A DNA stretch of 64,000 nucleotides from Marchantia polymorpha subsp. ruderalis. Lineage: Eukaryota; Streptophyta; Marchantiopsida; Marchantiales; Marchantiaceae. Under the pieces are notes generated by a model. That model did no database searches and was not told the origin of the DNA. It saw only the letters and a list, made by a program, of their open reading frames with translations. The position numbers were made by a program, and so were the translations under genes. Shown here piece after piece: positions 14,102 to 26,872 of the stretch (positions are counted from its first letter, which is position 1; every line of letters begins with the position of its first letter). The stretch spans positions 11,478,001-11,542,000 of the forward strand of contig AP031358.1 of the NCBI GenBank assembly GCA_037833965.1, read 5' to 3'.

Positions 14102-14126
14102 CTCTCTCTCTCTCTCTCTCTCTCTC
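14102..14126. repeat. (CT)n microsatellite
   Basis: About 12 CT dinucleotides, preceded at 14030-14045 by a second shorter CT run. Confidence 0.9.
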
Positions 14127-14401
14127 CTCGCTCACTGGCCACGTCAGTGGATGCAGAGGCTGGGGGCGGCTGGAATCGCTCGATCGACCACCGGCCGTCA
14201 CCCTCGCTACGGAGACCCCGCCGGCCCGACCCTGGCCCCGTGGTTCCGCTCTCTCGTCGACCCGGTCCACGGCCCCGGTCCCGTTGTGAAATGAATCAAT
14301 CCGCTCGCCCGCTGCCCCGAGGTCAGTCAGGTCTGGTACGGGCCTGGTATTCTCGGCGATGTACTCTGACTGGCAGTCGTTCGTTTGTGGGCCGCGGGGG
14401 G

Positions 14402-14470
14402 ATATACTGGAGAGAGAAAGAGATGGAGAGAGGGAGAGAGAGGGAGGGATGGGAGAGAGAGAGAGAGGTC
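14402..14470. repeat. GA-rich imperfect repeat
   Basis: Mixed GAGA, GGGA and GAAAG units over about 70 bp; polypurine on the + strand. Confidence 0.85.
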
Positions 14471-15603
14471 AAAGAGAGCCTTTTGGTTGGAGTAAATGAG
14501 ATTGTCCGTTTTCCGTTACAACAGCAGGCGGAGAGGGATCGAGAGAGCATCATTGAGATGAGGTGCCGGGACGGAGTGTAGTGAATTGAATCGACTCGAG
14601 TCGAATTGAATCGATGGCATTGATTCGAGGGCGCTTGGGATGATTCGCTGCCGTTGGGGGTTGGGGTTCACGTAGTGCTCTCGAACTGGAAACCAGTCCG
14701 CAACAGTGTCTCACATATTCCCCACTAGGCGCGACGATGGATGGAGAAAAATGCGAGGGGCCCGGCCCCAGGCGCAGGACTACACACGTCCAGTTGTCTT
14801 GTCTCGGCAGACATTTGCTCACTCAGTGATGGAGAGCCTGTAACGTCAGGGCTCCTGATGTCACGCCTGCCCGCATCGCATGAGACAAAGGCGGGAGTCC
14901 TCACGCGCATCTTTTCGCCCCTCCGATCTCAGTCGCCTTTGGCTCAGCTCCCCGCCCCTAATTTCCATTACCAACTAACCACGAAGTCGGGCCCGGGCCG
15001 CGGGCCCAGATCCATAGATCCTCCCTCCCTTCCATGTGGATTCTCCGAGCCAATATACAGTTTGGCAATATATATGTCTGTATTTCAAAGAGGGCCGCAC
15101 ATGAGAGGCCAAAATTGGTTAAAATACAGCCTTTTGATTCCCCAGCTCCAGAGCCATCGAGTCAGGTTGCACATGGGTCTTTCGAGGTCCGTGCACGGAG
15201 GTGATCCGCCTCTGAGATCAGTCATTGTACAGCCTCGGACCTCCAGCGCGAGAGAGTGCGAAGTGGCCGCGAGCAGTAGCAGTAGCAGCAGCAGCAGCGG
15301 CGTAGGAGTACGAGGATAGGGATGACATTCGATCGGTTTCGCTAACGGAACGGGACGAAAAGAAGGGACGAGATCGACACCAAAAGCAATCCAAAGCAAA
15401 GGAATGGAAAGCGAGAAGAAGAAGGCCGCCCACTTCTTTCGCTTTCGAGGCCTCCTCGTCCTCTCGTCTGCACCACCACCGCAGCGAGCGAGGTCCTTCC
15501 TCCCTTGGCCCTCCTCGAGCCTACGTTTGGCCCAGCCCCGTAGGCCAAACGAAAGAACTATCCATCCATCCTTCCTTCCTTCCCATCCATCCCCGTTGGC
15601 ACT

Positions 15604-15625
15604 CAGGCAGGCAGGCAGGCAGGCA
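15604..15625. repeat. (GGCA)n microsatellite
   Basis: Five GGCA units, preceded by a diverged CATCCATCCTTCC stretch. Confidence 0.9.
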
Positions 15626-18031
15626 AAAGCGGCAGCTACGGCCTCTTGCATGAAAGAATGTATCATCTTTTGCCAGTCGCAGGTCGTCGGCCTCCACCGC
15701 CGGCCCTCCTTCCTCTCCGGGCAGCGCCGGAAAGCTAGAGTTTGACGCGCCCGTGGCCCGCCTCGCCGGTGATGCCCAAGGCGCCGCGCATATCCGAACG
15801 TTTCGGTTGCGACGGACCGTCCATCGGGATGGGGCTCAATAAAGAAGGCAGCAAAGGAAGGAAAGGAATGGAAAGGAAAGGAAAGGAAGGGAAGGTGCGG
15901 TGGTACAGCGTAATGTGCTCGGCCGAGAGGTATCGGCAACAGTAAAAGAGAATGTTTCAGAACACTGTGGGAAAAGGCACGAAGGAAGGAAGGAAGGAGG
16001 CATGGGATGGGATGGCATGAGGCATGGGGCATGGGGCATGGCTGGGCTCTCATGCGTTCGTCGCGCCTGCAGCAGATAGAGCTCGCAGAGCGTCGCCACC
16101 GGGACACACGAACGAGCGCACATCCGGAAAAGCCTTCTCCAGGGATTCATGATCGGGGCTCTTGGACGACCTTCGCAGCAATGCTCGGACCCAATCACCC
16201 GGAGCTCTGATCCTCCCCGCCCCTCGCCTCGCCGGGATGCGTCGCCTCTCGCTTTCTGTCACGGCTGGCACTGCAGGGCTTGCTTTTTCGCAGTGTGCTT
16301 TTCTGGCGGGCCTCCTTTTTCTGTAAGCCTCTTCCGACAGAGGGAGGGAGCGGAGACGAAAAGAAGAAGCAACGAGCGGAAGATACTGTACGTGTCCTCG
16401 TTCTCCCTCGGACGTCCCGTCACCATCGAGCGAGGAGGACAAACGGGCGAACCGGTTGACATCCGCAACCTTGTCCGGGCCGCGGGCGAGCTCGCAGCGA
16501 TGCGGGCGTTTGGTGCCGACATTCATCCTTATTAATCCTCGACGCAGCCGCGAATGCCATCGACCACAAGACGTTAAGCGAAAATGATGCGAACGCAATT
16601 CTTGCAAGATATCGTTTTGCAGGCCGAATTAAAGCCGTTGGAATGATGACTTAAATGCCCCCTTTTATTAGTAGAAAGTCAGGTTGGCGGAATTATGAGG
16701 TAGGTGGTGACTGGGCGATCGGCGAAGGATTGCAAGTTGATTTCGTTTGATGCGAGCGGATTCATTCGGTGAGAATAAGCTGCGCATTTGGAAGTGGCTG
16801 CACATGATACCGACGATTTGAGGCAGACGGGCGAACGGGGATCAGGCGAATGAGCATGAGTGCAGCAGCCCTCGCCCTCCACTCCACTCCACTCCACTTC
16901 ACTCCCGCTTTGGAACGGTCATCAATTAAGCGATACTGCTCGAGCCCAAATCTGCCGAGACCAGCCGGATTTCTAAATCATGATTTCCCGAGATGAGTGA
17001 GAAAATTATCAACCTCTATGGGAATGATCACAGCTAAGCTAATCGCTAGACTAGACGTCCGAGGGAATTGATCATTTATTTCGCGTGCAATTTTATAAGT
17101 TTACTTGAGTGGTGCCTCTGGTTCGAAAACCATAAAAAGAAAGGAGGGAAACATTTGCCAGCTTAAAAGGTACCACATTTGGCCCCGGTGTACGATTCTT
17201 GTTGAAGAATACCTCGGACGGGTTCTGTTCGGTTCTGTTCCAAGATACGATATGGAGCCGCTCCAAAAGCCTGCCATGATTGTTCAAGTTGGAGCTAGGA
17301 GAAAAGCGTTGCTACTAGTCTAAAGGCCTCAACCAACTATCACCCAAACCCCGATTCATTGCGTTTCTAAAGGATTACTTTCCCAAAAGAAAACCCCGGA
17401 AATCACATCCTTCCTTTCCGGATTGAAATATACAAACTCCCCCCTCCCCCTCCCCACCCCCACATGTCCTGCCCATCGGACTCCAGCGGGCAAGCACGCT
17501 TGAGCATCCTCGAGGCCCTATCCCATCGCGACGACGCCCCTCCTCTCCCCTGCTCATCGAGAGCTCGGAGCCCAAGGGCGTGTCGGAGAGAGGCCCGCAA
17601 AATTCGCCCTCAAAATTCGCCCGAAAACGAAGCTCTGCTCTCTTCCCTGCTGTCTGTGGTCTGCTCTCTTCTCTGCTTTCTATGGCGCCCCGATAAGGAG
17701 CGAGGGCGGCCCGCTCGATCGGTGACCGCCCTTCGGTCGCAACGCAAAGTCCAGAAATGCCCCAAATACGTGGACCTTGGGGGCGAGCCGCTCAGGTAGA
17801 GTTAAAATATAATTTTTCAGGGGAATGAAATGAGGACCAGGTGTCGACATATCAGTGGGCTTATATTCAAGATGTTCTGGCCTAAAACCTTGAGGTATAA
17901 AGGCGAGGACAAGAGTTTTTGTCCACGATAAGATTTCTCTGACATTCCGATATCCCTTTTCGGCCCCTAATAACCTGCGCTGTCACCGGGAAAGCGGGCC
18001 ACAATTTCCCGGCCGGAAACATGGGCCAAAC

Positions 18032-18058
18032 ACCTCCCTCCCTCCCTCCCTCCCTCCC
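18032..18058. repeat. (CTCC)n microsatellite
   Basis: Six CTCC units, about 1.1 kb upstream of the YUCCA start. The - strand is G-rich with regular GGG runs and could form a quadruplex. Confidence 0.9.
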
Positions 18059-18175
18059 GTCGCCCTGCGCGACCATCCCCGGCAGGCAAGCCGCGGGCCT
18101 AGGCCTCTAGCGGTACTGTACCCCCCAGGCCTAGAACCGTACCCTGAGTGCCCAGAGAGAACAGCAGAGGCCTGC

Positions 18176-18197
18176 AGGTCAGGTCAGGTCAGGTCAG
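18176..18197. repeat. (AGGTC)n short tandem repeat
   Basis: Four AGGTC pentamers followed by AGGGC. They lie about 1 kb upstream of YUCCA. Confidence 0.85.
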
Positions 18198-19080
18198 GGC
18201 AGGCAATGGCAGCGAAGGGCAGGAGCGGACCCTTTCGGGTTTGGACCGCTGGATGCGAAACTGCCGGGAACGTCCGCTGCCGAGGGAGAAAGTGAAAATC
18301 CGGCGCCGGGCTCGCTCGGGCTGAAATACGTGTGCCGTGGTAATCATCAAGACCATCAGCACGCAGCAGTGTCGAGCCAAACGCTCTGCGCTTCCCCCAC
18401 CCCCGCCCATTCAAGTAGACGCCGCTCTCGTCCCGTTTAGGCCTATTCCACCGGACTGGGCTCGCATCCTCTCCTTCGCTCGATCCCCTCCCCTCCCCAC
18501 CTCTGGGCCAAAACCACAAAGCCTTCAGACCCTCCGCCCTCAGACTTCGCTGCTCCACCTCCACTACTACATCGCTCTCGTCGACCTCGTCCTCGCATTC
18601 CGCTCGCTTCCAATCCTTTAGGGCTCGAGCCCTCCCATCCTGGAGGGACTTCCTGTACTCTCCTCTCTCTTCTTTGCCAAGCGCCACCTTTTTCTCCCGT
18701 GTACTTGCGACCTCCTCCTCGCATTCAGCCTCCGGACGTTCTGTTCTCTTCTTCACGCCTTGCGCCTCGTGTCTTTCGTAAATTCTCTCCGACCGACCAG
18801 CGCGGTGTTTGCTTATCCGTCTTTCCCGACTCTCTCTCGCAGGCTCTTGTTTAGAATCTGACTGCTCGTCATTTGCGGTTTGCGCTTCTGGCCCCGGAGC
18901 GTCGTCGTACACAGCTTATGCTCCGTGCAAATCTGTGGTGAAATCTGGAGAAGATCTGCACCCGAATTTTCTCGCTTAATTGTCCGTCGGGCTGCTGTGG
19001 GTCGAGCGCAGCGAGTAGTGCGTCCTCTGTAGAGCTGTACCGGGCGGAAAATGTGCTCCACGATTCACATTGATTTGTGA

Positions 19081-19089
19081 TATATAAAG
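19081..19089 (+). promoter_or_regulatory. Probable TATA box of the YUCCA gene
   Basis: TATATAAAG lies 121 bp upstream of the ATG at 19210. A start of transcription about 30 bp downstream would leave a 5' leader of roughly 95-100 nt. The surrounding sequence is less GC-rich than the region just upstream. The motif match is direct; its use is inferred. Confidence 0.55.
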
Positions 19090-19209
19090 TCAGCGTTGTG
19101 CGGGCTTGCGGCTGTAATTGTGTGATTGGAGCCTCTGAGATTGGCAACGTTGAGAGTCTTCAGGAGAAGAGGCGGACCCGAAGACATCAATTTGCTGATT
19201 TCGTCGACA

Positions 19210-21221
19210 ATGCCGCCATATGCTAGCGAGTCGTTGGGAAAGGAGTCGCACGACCTGTTTCTGAACATAATGCCGAGATCGGTGGATGGAGCGATTATCG
19301 TCGGAGCAGGACCCTCAGGAATGGCCACTGCCGCATGTCTCAAGGAGAAGGGCGTGCCCAGCATCGTCCTCGAGAAGGCCGAATGCATAGGGTCCCTCTG
19401 GAAGCACAAGACGTACGATCGCCTACACCTGCACATTCCAAAGGAGTTCTGTGAGCTGCCGCTCATGCCTTTTCCTGCGTCGTACCCGACATATCCGAAC
19501 AGGCAACAGTTTCTGGATTACCTAGAGGAATACGCCAGACATTTTGACATCCAGCCTCATTTTAATGAAAGTGTGCAAAGTGCCCATTACGACGAAAGCT
19601 CGCAGTTGTGGCGCGTGAATACTCAGACGACGGGGAAGTCGTCCTGCAACAAAATTGAGGAGTATACGGCCCGGTGGCTAATTGTGGCGTCCGGGGAGAA
19701 TGCTGAGATCGTCACTCCAAAGCTCCCTGGCATGAAAGATTACCAAGGCGATCTGCTGCATTCCAGCAAGTACAAGAATGGTTCAGAATACGTCGGGAAG
19801 AAAGTGCTCGTTGTGGGATGTGGAAATTCGGGGATGGAAATTGCCTTGGATCTCGCCAACTTCAGCGCGAAGCCATCTCTTGTGGTTCGTGGCCCGGTAA
19901 GACACTATCTTCCAATCCGAAATAGTCTTCGTTTCTGAGGGTGCGATTCCGAGTCATGAGGCGATTCAGTTGTGTCGCCGTTGTTCGGCCCTGCCTATGA
20001 ACTCCCTGACTGATTGTCTGATCGACTCGACAACGTGGTGTTTTATCAGCCTGATGTTTCGTATCTTCCACTGACAGTTAGTTACTGTCGGACACGGTAG
20101 ATCCCAAAGGCCGACCTGCCTGGTGACACATGTGATTCGTCTGAACTAATCACGGTTTTCATGGTAGACTAAGCAATCATGAATTGTGTACGTGACGTCG
20201 ACTAGTTATATTGTCGGCCACTGGGGACTGTTTGGTCTGGAATCAAGCTCGTCATGTGGAAGGGTGGGGTCCCTTGTAACGTGGCCATGGTGATGATTTG
20301 GTTTGAAATTCGTCTGCAAGCGGCGAGCGCTGTTCATGATGGTTGCTCTTCTCTGGCCATACCTGACCGTGGTGATACACACTTTGCAGGTCCATGTTCT
20401 CCCACGAGAGATTTTTGGCACGTCAACCTTCTCAGTAGCAGTGAAGCTGATGAGGACCTTTCCAGTTTGGTTGACGGACTGGTTATTGGTCTTTTATACT
20501 TGGTTGACTTTGGGCAATGTGGCGAACTACGGATTCAATAGACCGAAAGAAGGCCCAATGGAGCTGAAAGACAAGGTCGGGAAAACTCCGATACTGGACG
20601 TGGGCACGCTGAATAAGATCAAAAGCGGTCACATTAAGGTGGGCATGTTTCCGATATGATGTTTTTCATTCCTCCATACACCGTTCCTTTGTGTGTTGTA
20701 CTGTTCGCTTTCAACGTGTGCTGATGTTCTCATCATCGATGTGCAGGTTGTACCACGGGTTGTGTCATTAACGAGTTCAGGCGTTCGGTTCGAAAATGGT
20801 TTAACGGACTCGTACGATGCAGTGATTCTTGCAACGGGATATCGGAGTAACGTACCGAGATGGCTCAAGGTAAGACAATTTTGAAATGTGGACGGACAAT
20901 GTCCATAGCTGTTGGAGTTTATGAACTGCCTTTGTCTAGATTCAAAGTCAGTAGTGAGGACTGTCTTTCTGGACATTGCTCTCCGTGACTGACACATTTA
21001 CGCGTATCTTTCTGAAGGGTGAGGAGAAGTTTTTCGCCGATGATGGCTTCCCCAAGCGACCGACAACGAATGGCTGGAAGGGTGAGCACGGACTTTACGC
21101 CGTAGGACTCACACGGAAGGGTCTATTAGGAGCTTCCATGGACGCCAGGAATATCGCCGAGGATATTAGGAAAGCATACGACACACGAAATCTTGTGTCC
21201 AGAGCTTCCGAGATTTTGTAG
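19210..21221 (+). CDS. YUC: YUCCA-type flavin-containing monooxygenase (auxin biosynthesis)
   Basis: Oxidatively decarboxylates indole-3-pyruvate to indole-3-acetic acid with FAD and NADPH, the last step of the TAA/YUC auxin pathway. Four exons, 19210-19896, 20390-20638, 20747-20869 and 21018-21221, all join in phase 0 at GT-AG introns and give 420 aa, the usual family length. Residues 32-37 are GAGPSG (FAD). Residues 203-208 are GCGNSG (NADPH). The family block [19 protein letters not shown] starts near residue 63. Exon 2 opens with VHVLPRE. The ATGYRSN motif begins at residue 341. The frame stays open upstream to 19126, but that codon is TTG; 19210 is the first ATG and puts about 26 residues before the Rossmann fold, as in other YUCCAs. 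A later ATG at 19270 is possible. All visible motifs are intact, so it looks functional. Exon boundaries rest on motif continuity and splice signals, not on transcripts. Confidence 0.95.
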
Positions 21222-21443
21222 AGATACATGTTTAGAATTTTCGTCTTAATCTAGCGTTACGGTAGCTAGCAGGACTTTTCCTCATACTAGAGTAGCCGAT
21301 ATAGCGAGGAGATTGCCGCCCGAAAGTTTTGTCATACGAGATAGTTAGTCACCCATGAGGCCTCGTAGGAATACGAAGACGACATGCCCTCTGTACATTA
21401 CAATTTTTTGGCATGTGGTCTGCCAACCACCTTCATCGAAAAC

Positions 21444-21449
21444 AATAAA
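21444..21449 (+). terminator. Possible polyadenylation signal of YUCCA
   Basis: AATAAA lies about 220 bp after the YUCCA stop codon. It is a plausible near-upstream element, but plant signals are degenerate. Confidence 0.35.
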
Positions 21450-24400
21450 AGAGATAAGGACACGAATATCATTACGCCGAAATTGCAGTCACTGTAAGGA
21501 GGTTTTCTTCGGAAGTGAAGTTATATTTCGAGACTTTTTATTTACATGTTTATGTGTATGTTTCCACCTTTCTGCCCCGACTGGTATGAAAACGAAGCGT
21601 ACACACCTGCCATCGAATTGAGACATGTTCTGGTATTGCTGGTGTCTCCTTCTACATTCTTAACTCAATTAACGGATATATAATTCCGCGTCCTAACAAC
21701 GAACAGTCGAACGGCCAAACAAATTGCCTACAAGTCTAGCAAGTCTGGAAACCTGTGGGAAATAATTCAAAAGATTATTTATTGTGAAAGCCATCGTCTG
21801 TCGGTGAAAGAAGATTGTGTAAGTTTACGAATTAAAAATAAGCAACGGTTAAACAAGGATGGAAAGAAGGTGAGTTCAAAAATAGCCAAACACATCTTCA
21901 GTGTAAATCAAATTACTAGGAAAAAGAAAAAAATATAACCTTTGTAAATAAAAAACGTTAAAAAAATGAACATAAAGTCAAAAAAAATAACCGCTTCTAA
22001 CTGATTTGAAAACTGACTATTGGCCAATATCTACTGTAGCATCGAAGTAGAAGATTGAAAAACAAAAGCTGCAATTGCCGACGTGAAGTCGACCACACAC
22101 ATGCATGAGAAAATGAGAACTTTTAACAAATAACTGAAACATATTTGTGAAATTTCCAATTCGCTCGAAACTACTGTGAAAAGCAAAGCATGGAGCTGGG
22201 TAGCAGGTGAAAATTAACTTTATTGTATAATGTGAGTAGCTTTGTAGATCAGATCGATCATCATATGCAACATCAGAAGATTTGAAGTATGCAATTATCA
22301 GATCACCACTCGTTGCTGACAGCTGGATTTTGGAAAAGAAGATTGAAGCATTGCAGAGTCGGAAGGTGAACGTAGGGGAAATAATCGTCCGTTATCATCC
22401 TGAACATGGAAAGCGGTCATATTTATCACACAACTTTCGCGCAAAGGCACAATGGCAGGTGAAACTGCTACCACGTCCCCATAAAAGTGGATTTCACGAC
22501 CCCAATTACTGATTGTGAGTCAGAACCGTTTGGCCGTGCAAGTGTGAAATATTCCTGCCGCAGCTGCTGCTTGAGGTGTGTCACCAGCTAACGCAAATTC
22601 ACACGCGTGAAGGAGAATGTAATAAATAGCAGCATTTCTAAGAGATAATATTTCAACTTCAATCATGAGAAATTGATGTACTCCCAGCCCAACTACAGAA
22701 GAAGACAAAGGTATGAGAAGATTTACTGCGGATCATGACAACTGTTGACAAATGAAACAAAATTTTGCTCGCCCCGTCATCATGATCATGAACTTCACGT
22801 AATAAACAAAACTAAATCAAAATCATAAATCTACATCTTGTACTGCAGCGTTCGGATGGGTTGTCATCGACATGGTTTACTTTGACAGTTTTTGATGTGA
22901 AATCTCTTACGTCACAACTGACATCTATTTCTTTTGATTTGCATGGCATCCGATTATCATAATTAAATAAGCCAAAAGCCTTATCTATGCAGCTCGCAGC
23001 TAAAATCTTTGTCATTCCGAGTTCAAAATTCTGGACGCACATGATTGAGTATTCTCAGATCTTTGCCGTCGTACAAAAACATGGTCTGACTCTCTTAAAG
23101 AGAGAATATGGATTAGGGTCAAGTGATTCCGAACAATGCCGAACTTGATCCGGACATCCTTTGATCCGGCTTAGAGAAGAATACCGTATGGAAAACGAAA
23201 AATAAATTGAACCACTGTGAGGTACAATCGCTGTAAACTTGCGACGTAATGTGAGGCACATGTATTCCATCAGAAAAGCTTGTGAATTGTAATAGCACTG
23301 GACAACCTGCTTGCATGTGCAAAGCTGCTTTCCTTGAGGACGACACCGTACCCTTTATCTTGAACGTCTGTGTTTGTGGGCCCCGAAAAAGGCTCTCGGA
23401 TGTGAAATCGAAAACAACCGCTCCTTGTGGAAAGGAACAGGCTCGAAACAGGGGATCTATATCTTGCAAACAGCGAGCAGCAAAGCAAATATTTTACTTT
23501 ACGTAACTGCCCAATGGTCGGCCCTACAGACCAAGTCCTGCGTCTCAGTCAGGGGTAACCAAATTTGTGGCTCGATCCACTACTACGCTCTGCGTTCGGG
23601 TAAAGAAAGAAGGAGCGGCAGACGACTGGGCGATGGTGGACAATATCTCGCAACCGTGTGCCCAGTGAGTGAGTGATCGAGGAAATGCCGTTTGGTTAGT
23701 AGATTCCAAAGAGTGGGACAAGACATTCTCGAATCCTCGACGATGGTAGGGCGATGCTATTTGCAGGATAGAAGAGATCCCCCGTTTAACTTAACACTAG
23801 GACAAGTACGTGTTTGTGGTGGAGCATATCTGCCACCGTCTGCAATTGCAAGCAGTGGCTGCCGAGGAGTGAGGACTCGCACTGATTTCTGCTCATCCTC
23901 CGGTCAATTGCTCTGGGTGTCAGACAATTCAGTACTTAAACTTCTCGAGCAGGTCGGCACGTACTTCGCTGGATGGGAAACTGAAGCAGACAGCGCAAAC
24001 TACCCTAGGTAGCCGCTACTTTACAGTGGCCCTCTCATTGCTGAATTGCTCTGCATCATAGGACAGGACATGAACTCTAGAGCCAGCCGACTTGCATGGC
24101 GAGAAAACGCTCAGTTTGCATCAGCGTGATACATTTGAACCACCTTTTCTTTGTCCTCTAACATCCAGCAGCCCTTCGAAACCTTGACACTTGAGCCGAA
24201 TGTTTATAAAATGCCGCTAGTCAAACATCGTGTCTTTCGGCCATGTCTATTCATCGTTTCAAGTTCTTGTGCTTGTCGCCAGAACACGAGCATATACCAG
24301 AAAGTGTTTAATACGTCGCTACGTCGTAGGACTGGTGATGAATGCAGAGAATATATCGCATCACGGACCGCGAGATCGCTGGCTGGTTGGACGTCGGAAC

Positions 24401-25730
24401 CAGTGTCTTTCTATAGTTTAGAATACCTTTGTCAACAACTGAAGCGGCTGTGTGGAGAATCCGCTTCCAGCGCAGAAAGACGAGCCTTCGGCTCGAAGGA
24501 GGTCACCAGGCAGGCAGGCAGGCGCACCGCACTCACTCATTTTTTTAGCGAGGGCACGGGAAGCCGGATGGGACGAATGTGTTCGGCTCAAATTTTGTCT
24601 GCCTCGTGCCTGAACGAAATTTCAAGTACCGAAAAGGGGCTCGGGCTGAGCGAAGTCAGGAAAGAGCCGCGAGAGCAGGAGAAGTATATTCCGCAAAGTA
24701 AGTAAAGAGTAGCTCTCGATTTTCGGAGAGTGTCGAACAGAATCGAGCATCTGTAACTGTTTGAGAACACAGAACACAGAACACGAAGAGCGAGAGAACT
24801 GCGCGACAGAAACGACGTCGGTAGATTCTGGATTGAAGATTCGGTCGCGCTCCCGAGACCCAACACATGCATGCCATGCATGGTCCGCGCTCTCATAAGC
24901 AGTTGATTATCACCGAAAGTGTGGTCAGTTACAAAGCCTTTTCAGCGAAATGAACTCAAGCAGCTGCATCATTTGGTCGGTACGTAGAAAGAGCACTGTA
25001 ATATAAAGCACCCGAGTCATGATAGCTCCAATGTGTTCGGAGGTATGTCATCAGAGAAGACGAGATATTTCCTTTGCGCACCTTTTCGGTGTCAACGTTT
25101 TCCTGGCCTGCTCTCTGAAATCTGACAAATCAATACGGTCTCGAGTGATCAGCTATCTCCTCCCGTCCTCCAGTAGGCCTCTTCCCGTCTCCATCTGCTG
25201 CTGCAATCCAATAAAGTATGAATGATCATTGTCTACCAAAGTTCCGCTTCGCAACTTGATTTGTTTGGTACGGCTCGTACAAACACCATCTCCGCCCCAG
25301 CCTCCGTCTTCTATACCCCAGGGCATATTAGATTGTGATCCGCCAGGTGAGTTCAATACAATCTAATATCCTTGTCCCCATATCCAATCGCCTTGCGCGT
25401 CCTCCTCTCGACCTCGAGTGTCCAGAAACCCGAGCGCACTCGTACATTTCATCGTCGAGAAATGATTACTAATTACTCCAGGTTATGCAGTGTGAACGGG
25501 TTATCATTATACGTGGTAGGAGTCATAAGAGTGACGCCCATTTTTGTTTGTTGATATGATGAATTCTGTTCTCTTCTAGCCTCGTACGGTGACCTTCTTA
25601 CCTACCGTATCCCATCTCTGTCTCTCTTCTTCCTACAATACAAAGTGTTTCCCCAATTTCTGCAACTGCCACTTGTATGAGCGCAATTATAATAATACTC
25701 TCTGCCATTGTTGTTCGCCCCTCTTCTGCA
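21450..25730. other. Intergenic region, no gene recognised
   Basis: Short open frames (for example 22282-22512, 23374-23676, 23692-24012 and 24151-24705 on the + strand) carry no domain, signal peptide or splice-linked continuation that I can recognise. A short GGCA repeat occurs near 24508. I see no tRNA-like or rRNA-like sequence. An unrecognised non-coding transcript cannot be excluded. Confidence 0.55.
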
Positions 25731-25997
25731 TGTAGGTTTTGCATTTGAAAAGATAAGGGTTTAAGGTACACCCATATCTATACCACATTTATGGTTGTAC
25801 ATTTTGTTGTACCACCTATATGCCACATATATCCATGTAGTTCTTATTTACACGTAACGAACCCAGAAGCCCCCTATTTCACCGGTCAAGTATAGATACC
25901 TCTTATGGCATTGAGGATGTGGTTGTTGTTACAGTATAAGATGGTGAATACCTTGTAGTGAAATTTGGTATGACTTAGAGTCAAATTGGTTCAGTGC

Positions 25998-26023
25998 ATA
26001 TATATATATATATATATATATAT
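25998..26023. repeat. (TA)n microsatellite
   Basis: About 13 TA dinucleotides in AT-rich DNA. Confidence 0.9.
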
Positions 26024-26844
26024 CTTTTGGACTACCAATTTACTACTTGATTCTTGGTTTCATATACTTTTTATTTTATAATTATTTTTTATGTAAGGCA
26101 AGTGTAGCAGGAGCTAAGATGTTCAGATACACGTGTAGTTATTTTTCCTTGTTTATAAGAGCTATAGACACTACTTTTGACACAAGATAAAAATATAACA
26201 CTTTAGTTCTATAATACTAGAAAACTTAGATATCATTCATTTTTAAGAAAAAATTAAACTTTAAATATTAAATTCATCATGGTTCATTGCGCTAGAGAAA
26301 TCCATAAGTGAGCACTTACGGATTAATCCTAGCCCCATCCCAGTCCTTAGTTTCATTCCTTTACATTTTTCTACGATCTTTTCTATTTTTTTCACGCTAT
26401 TTTGATGACACGTCTTATGTTCTCTAATCTGACAAGACAACGAAGACTTTGCAACATTCTAGAAATGAGAGAGGAACAAGATATTTGACGAGCAGAACCT
26501 TATCTCATTATATGGTTATTGGCAAACCTTAAATTTTGACGGAAATGCAATGTTTTTTTAAAATTATGATCTTCGTTATTAGCTCTACTCATTCACTTTG
26601 TTGGCTGTAAGAGACAGTAAATTTTTGTAAATGATTTTATATATCTTGATTGAGAGCTCTTTTCTTCTTCACTTTAGTGAAATACTTACTAGTCGCTGCT
26701 ATAAAGTAAACAAAAGAAGATAATATACTACAATCATAAATATTTTTATTTCTGAAATCACATCTTTCTTCAGAGCTCAAGATTTGATCCATAGTATACT
26801 TTGTTTGGTATGATTTGTATTAAGATAAGTTATAAGGTTAGTTT

Positions 26845-26872
26845 TTGCATATATATATATATATATATGCAA
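26845..26872. repeat. Palindromic TA tract capped by TTGCA/TGCAA
   Basis: A run of AT dinucleotides is flanked symmetrically by TTGC and GCAA, so the whole 28 bp is self-complementary. Confidence 0.85.

Larger units (their letters stand above)
9650..19080. other. GC-rich non-coding region upstream of YUCCA
   Basis: About 9.4 kb of GC-rich DNA contrasts sharply with the AT-rich flanks. It is full of CT/GA microsatellites, GCAG, CTCC and AGGTC repeats and poly-CT stretches. Open frames on both strands here (for example 15085-16107 and 18184-18912 on the - strand) are biased, low-complexity readings of these repeats and show no domain. The likely role is promoter/regulatory DNA of the downstream YUCCA gene, or long non-coding transcripts, because CT-rich tracts are common in plant 5' UTRs. 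This role is inference; no transcript boundary can be fixed from sequence alone. Confidence 0.55.

Noticed and set aside
11595-14805. Auxin-response TGTCTC motifs upstream of YUCCA
   Set aside because: Six-base matches occur at about the frequency expected by chance in several kilobases and are not clustered or paired.
15085-16107. 340-residue open frame on the - strand
   Set aside because: Composition is dominated by readings of CT, GCAG and CATG-type repeats (poly-Leu, FPFLSF, CLPACL). No domain is visible, it lies within a GC-rich non-coding region, and it overlaps other equally long frames.
18184-18912. 242-residue charged open frame on the - strand upstream of YUCCA
   Set aside because: The Glu/Arg-rich content comes from reading a pyrimidine-rich + strand backwards. 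It has no domain, and it sits where the YUCCA promoter is expected.
24151-24705. 184-residue open frame on the + strand
   Set aside because: No recognisable domain, a GGCA repeat within it, and no supporting splice partners; kept only as a remark in the intergenic entry.
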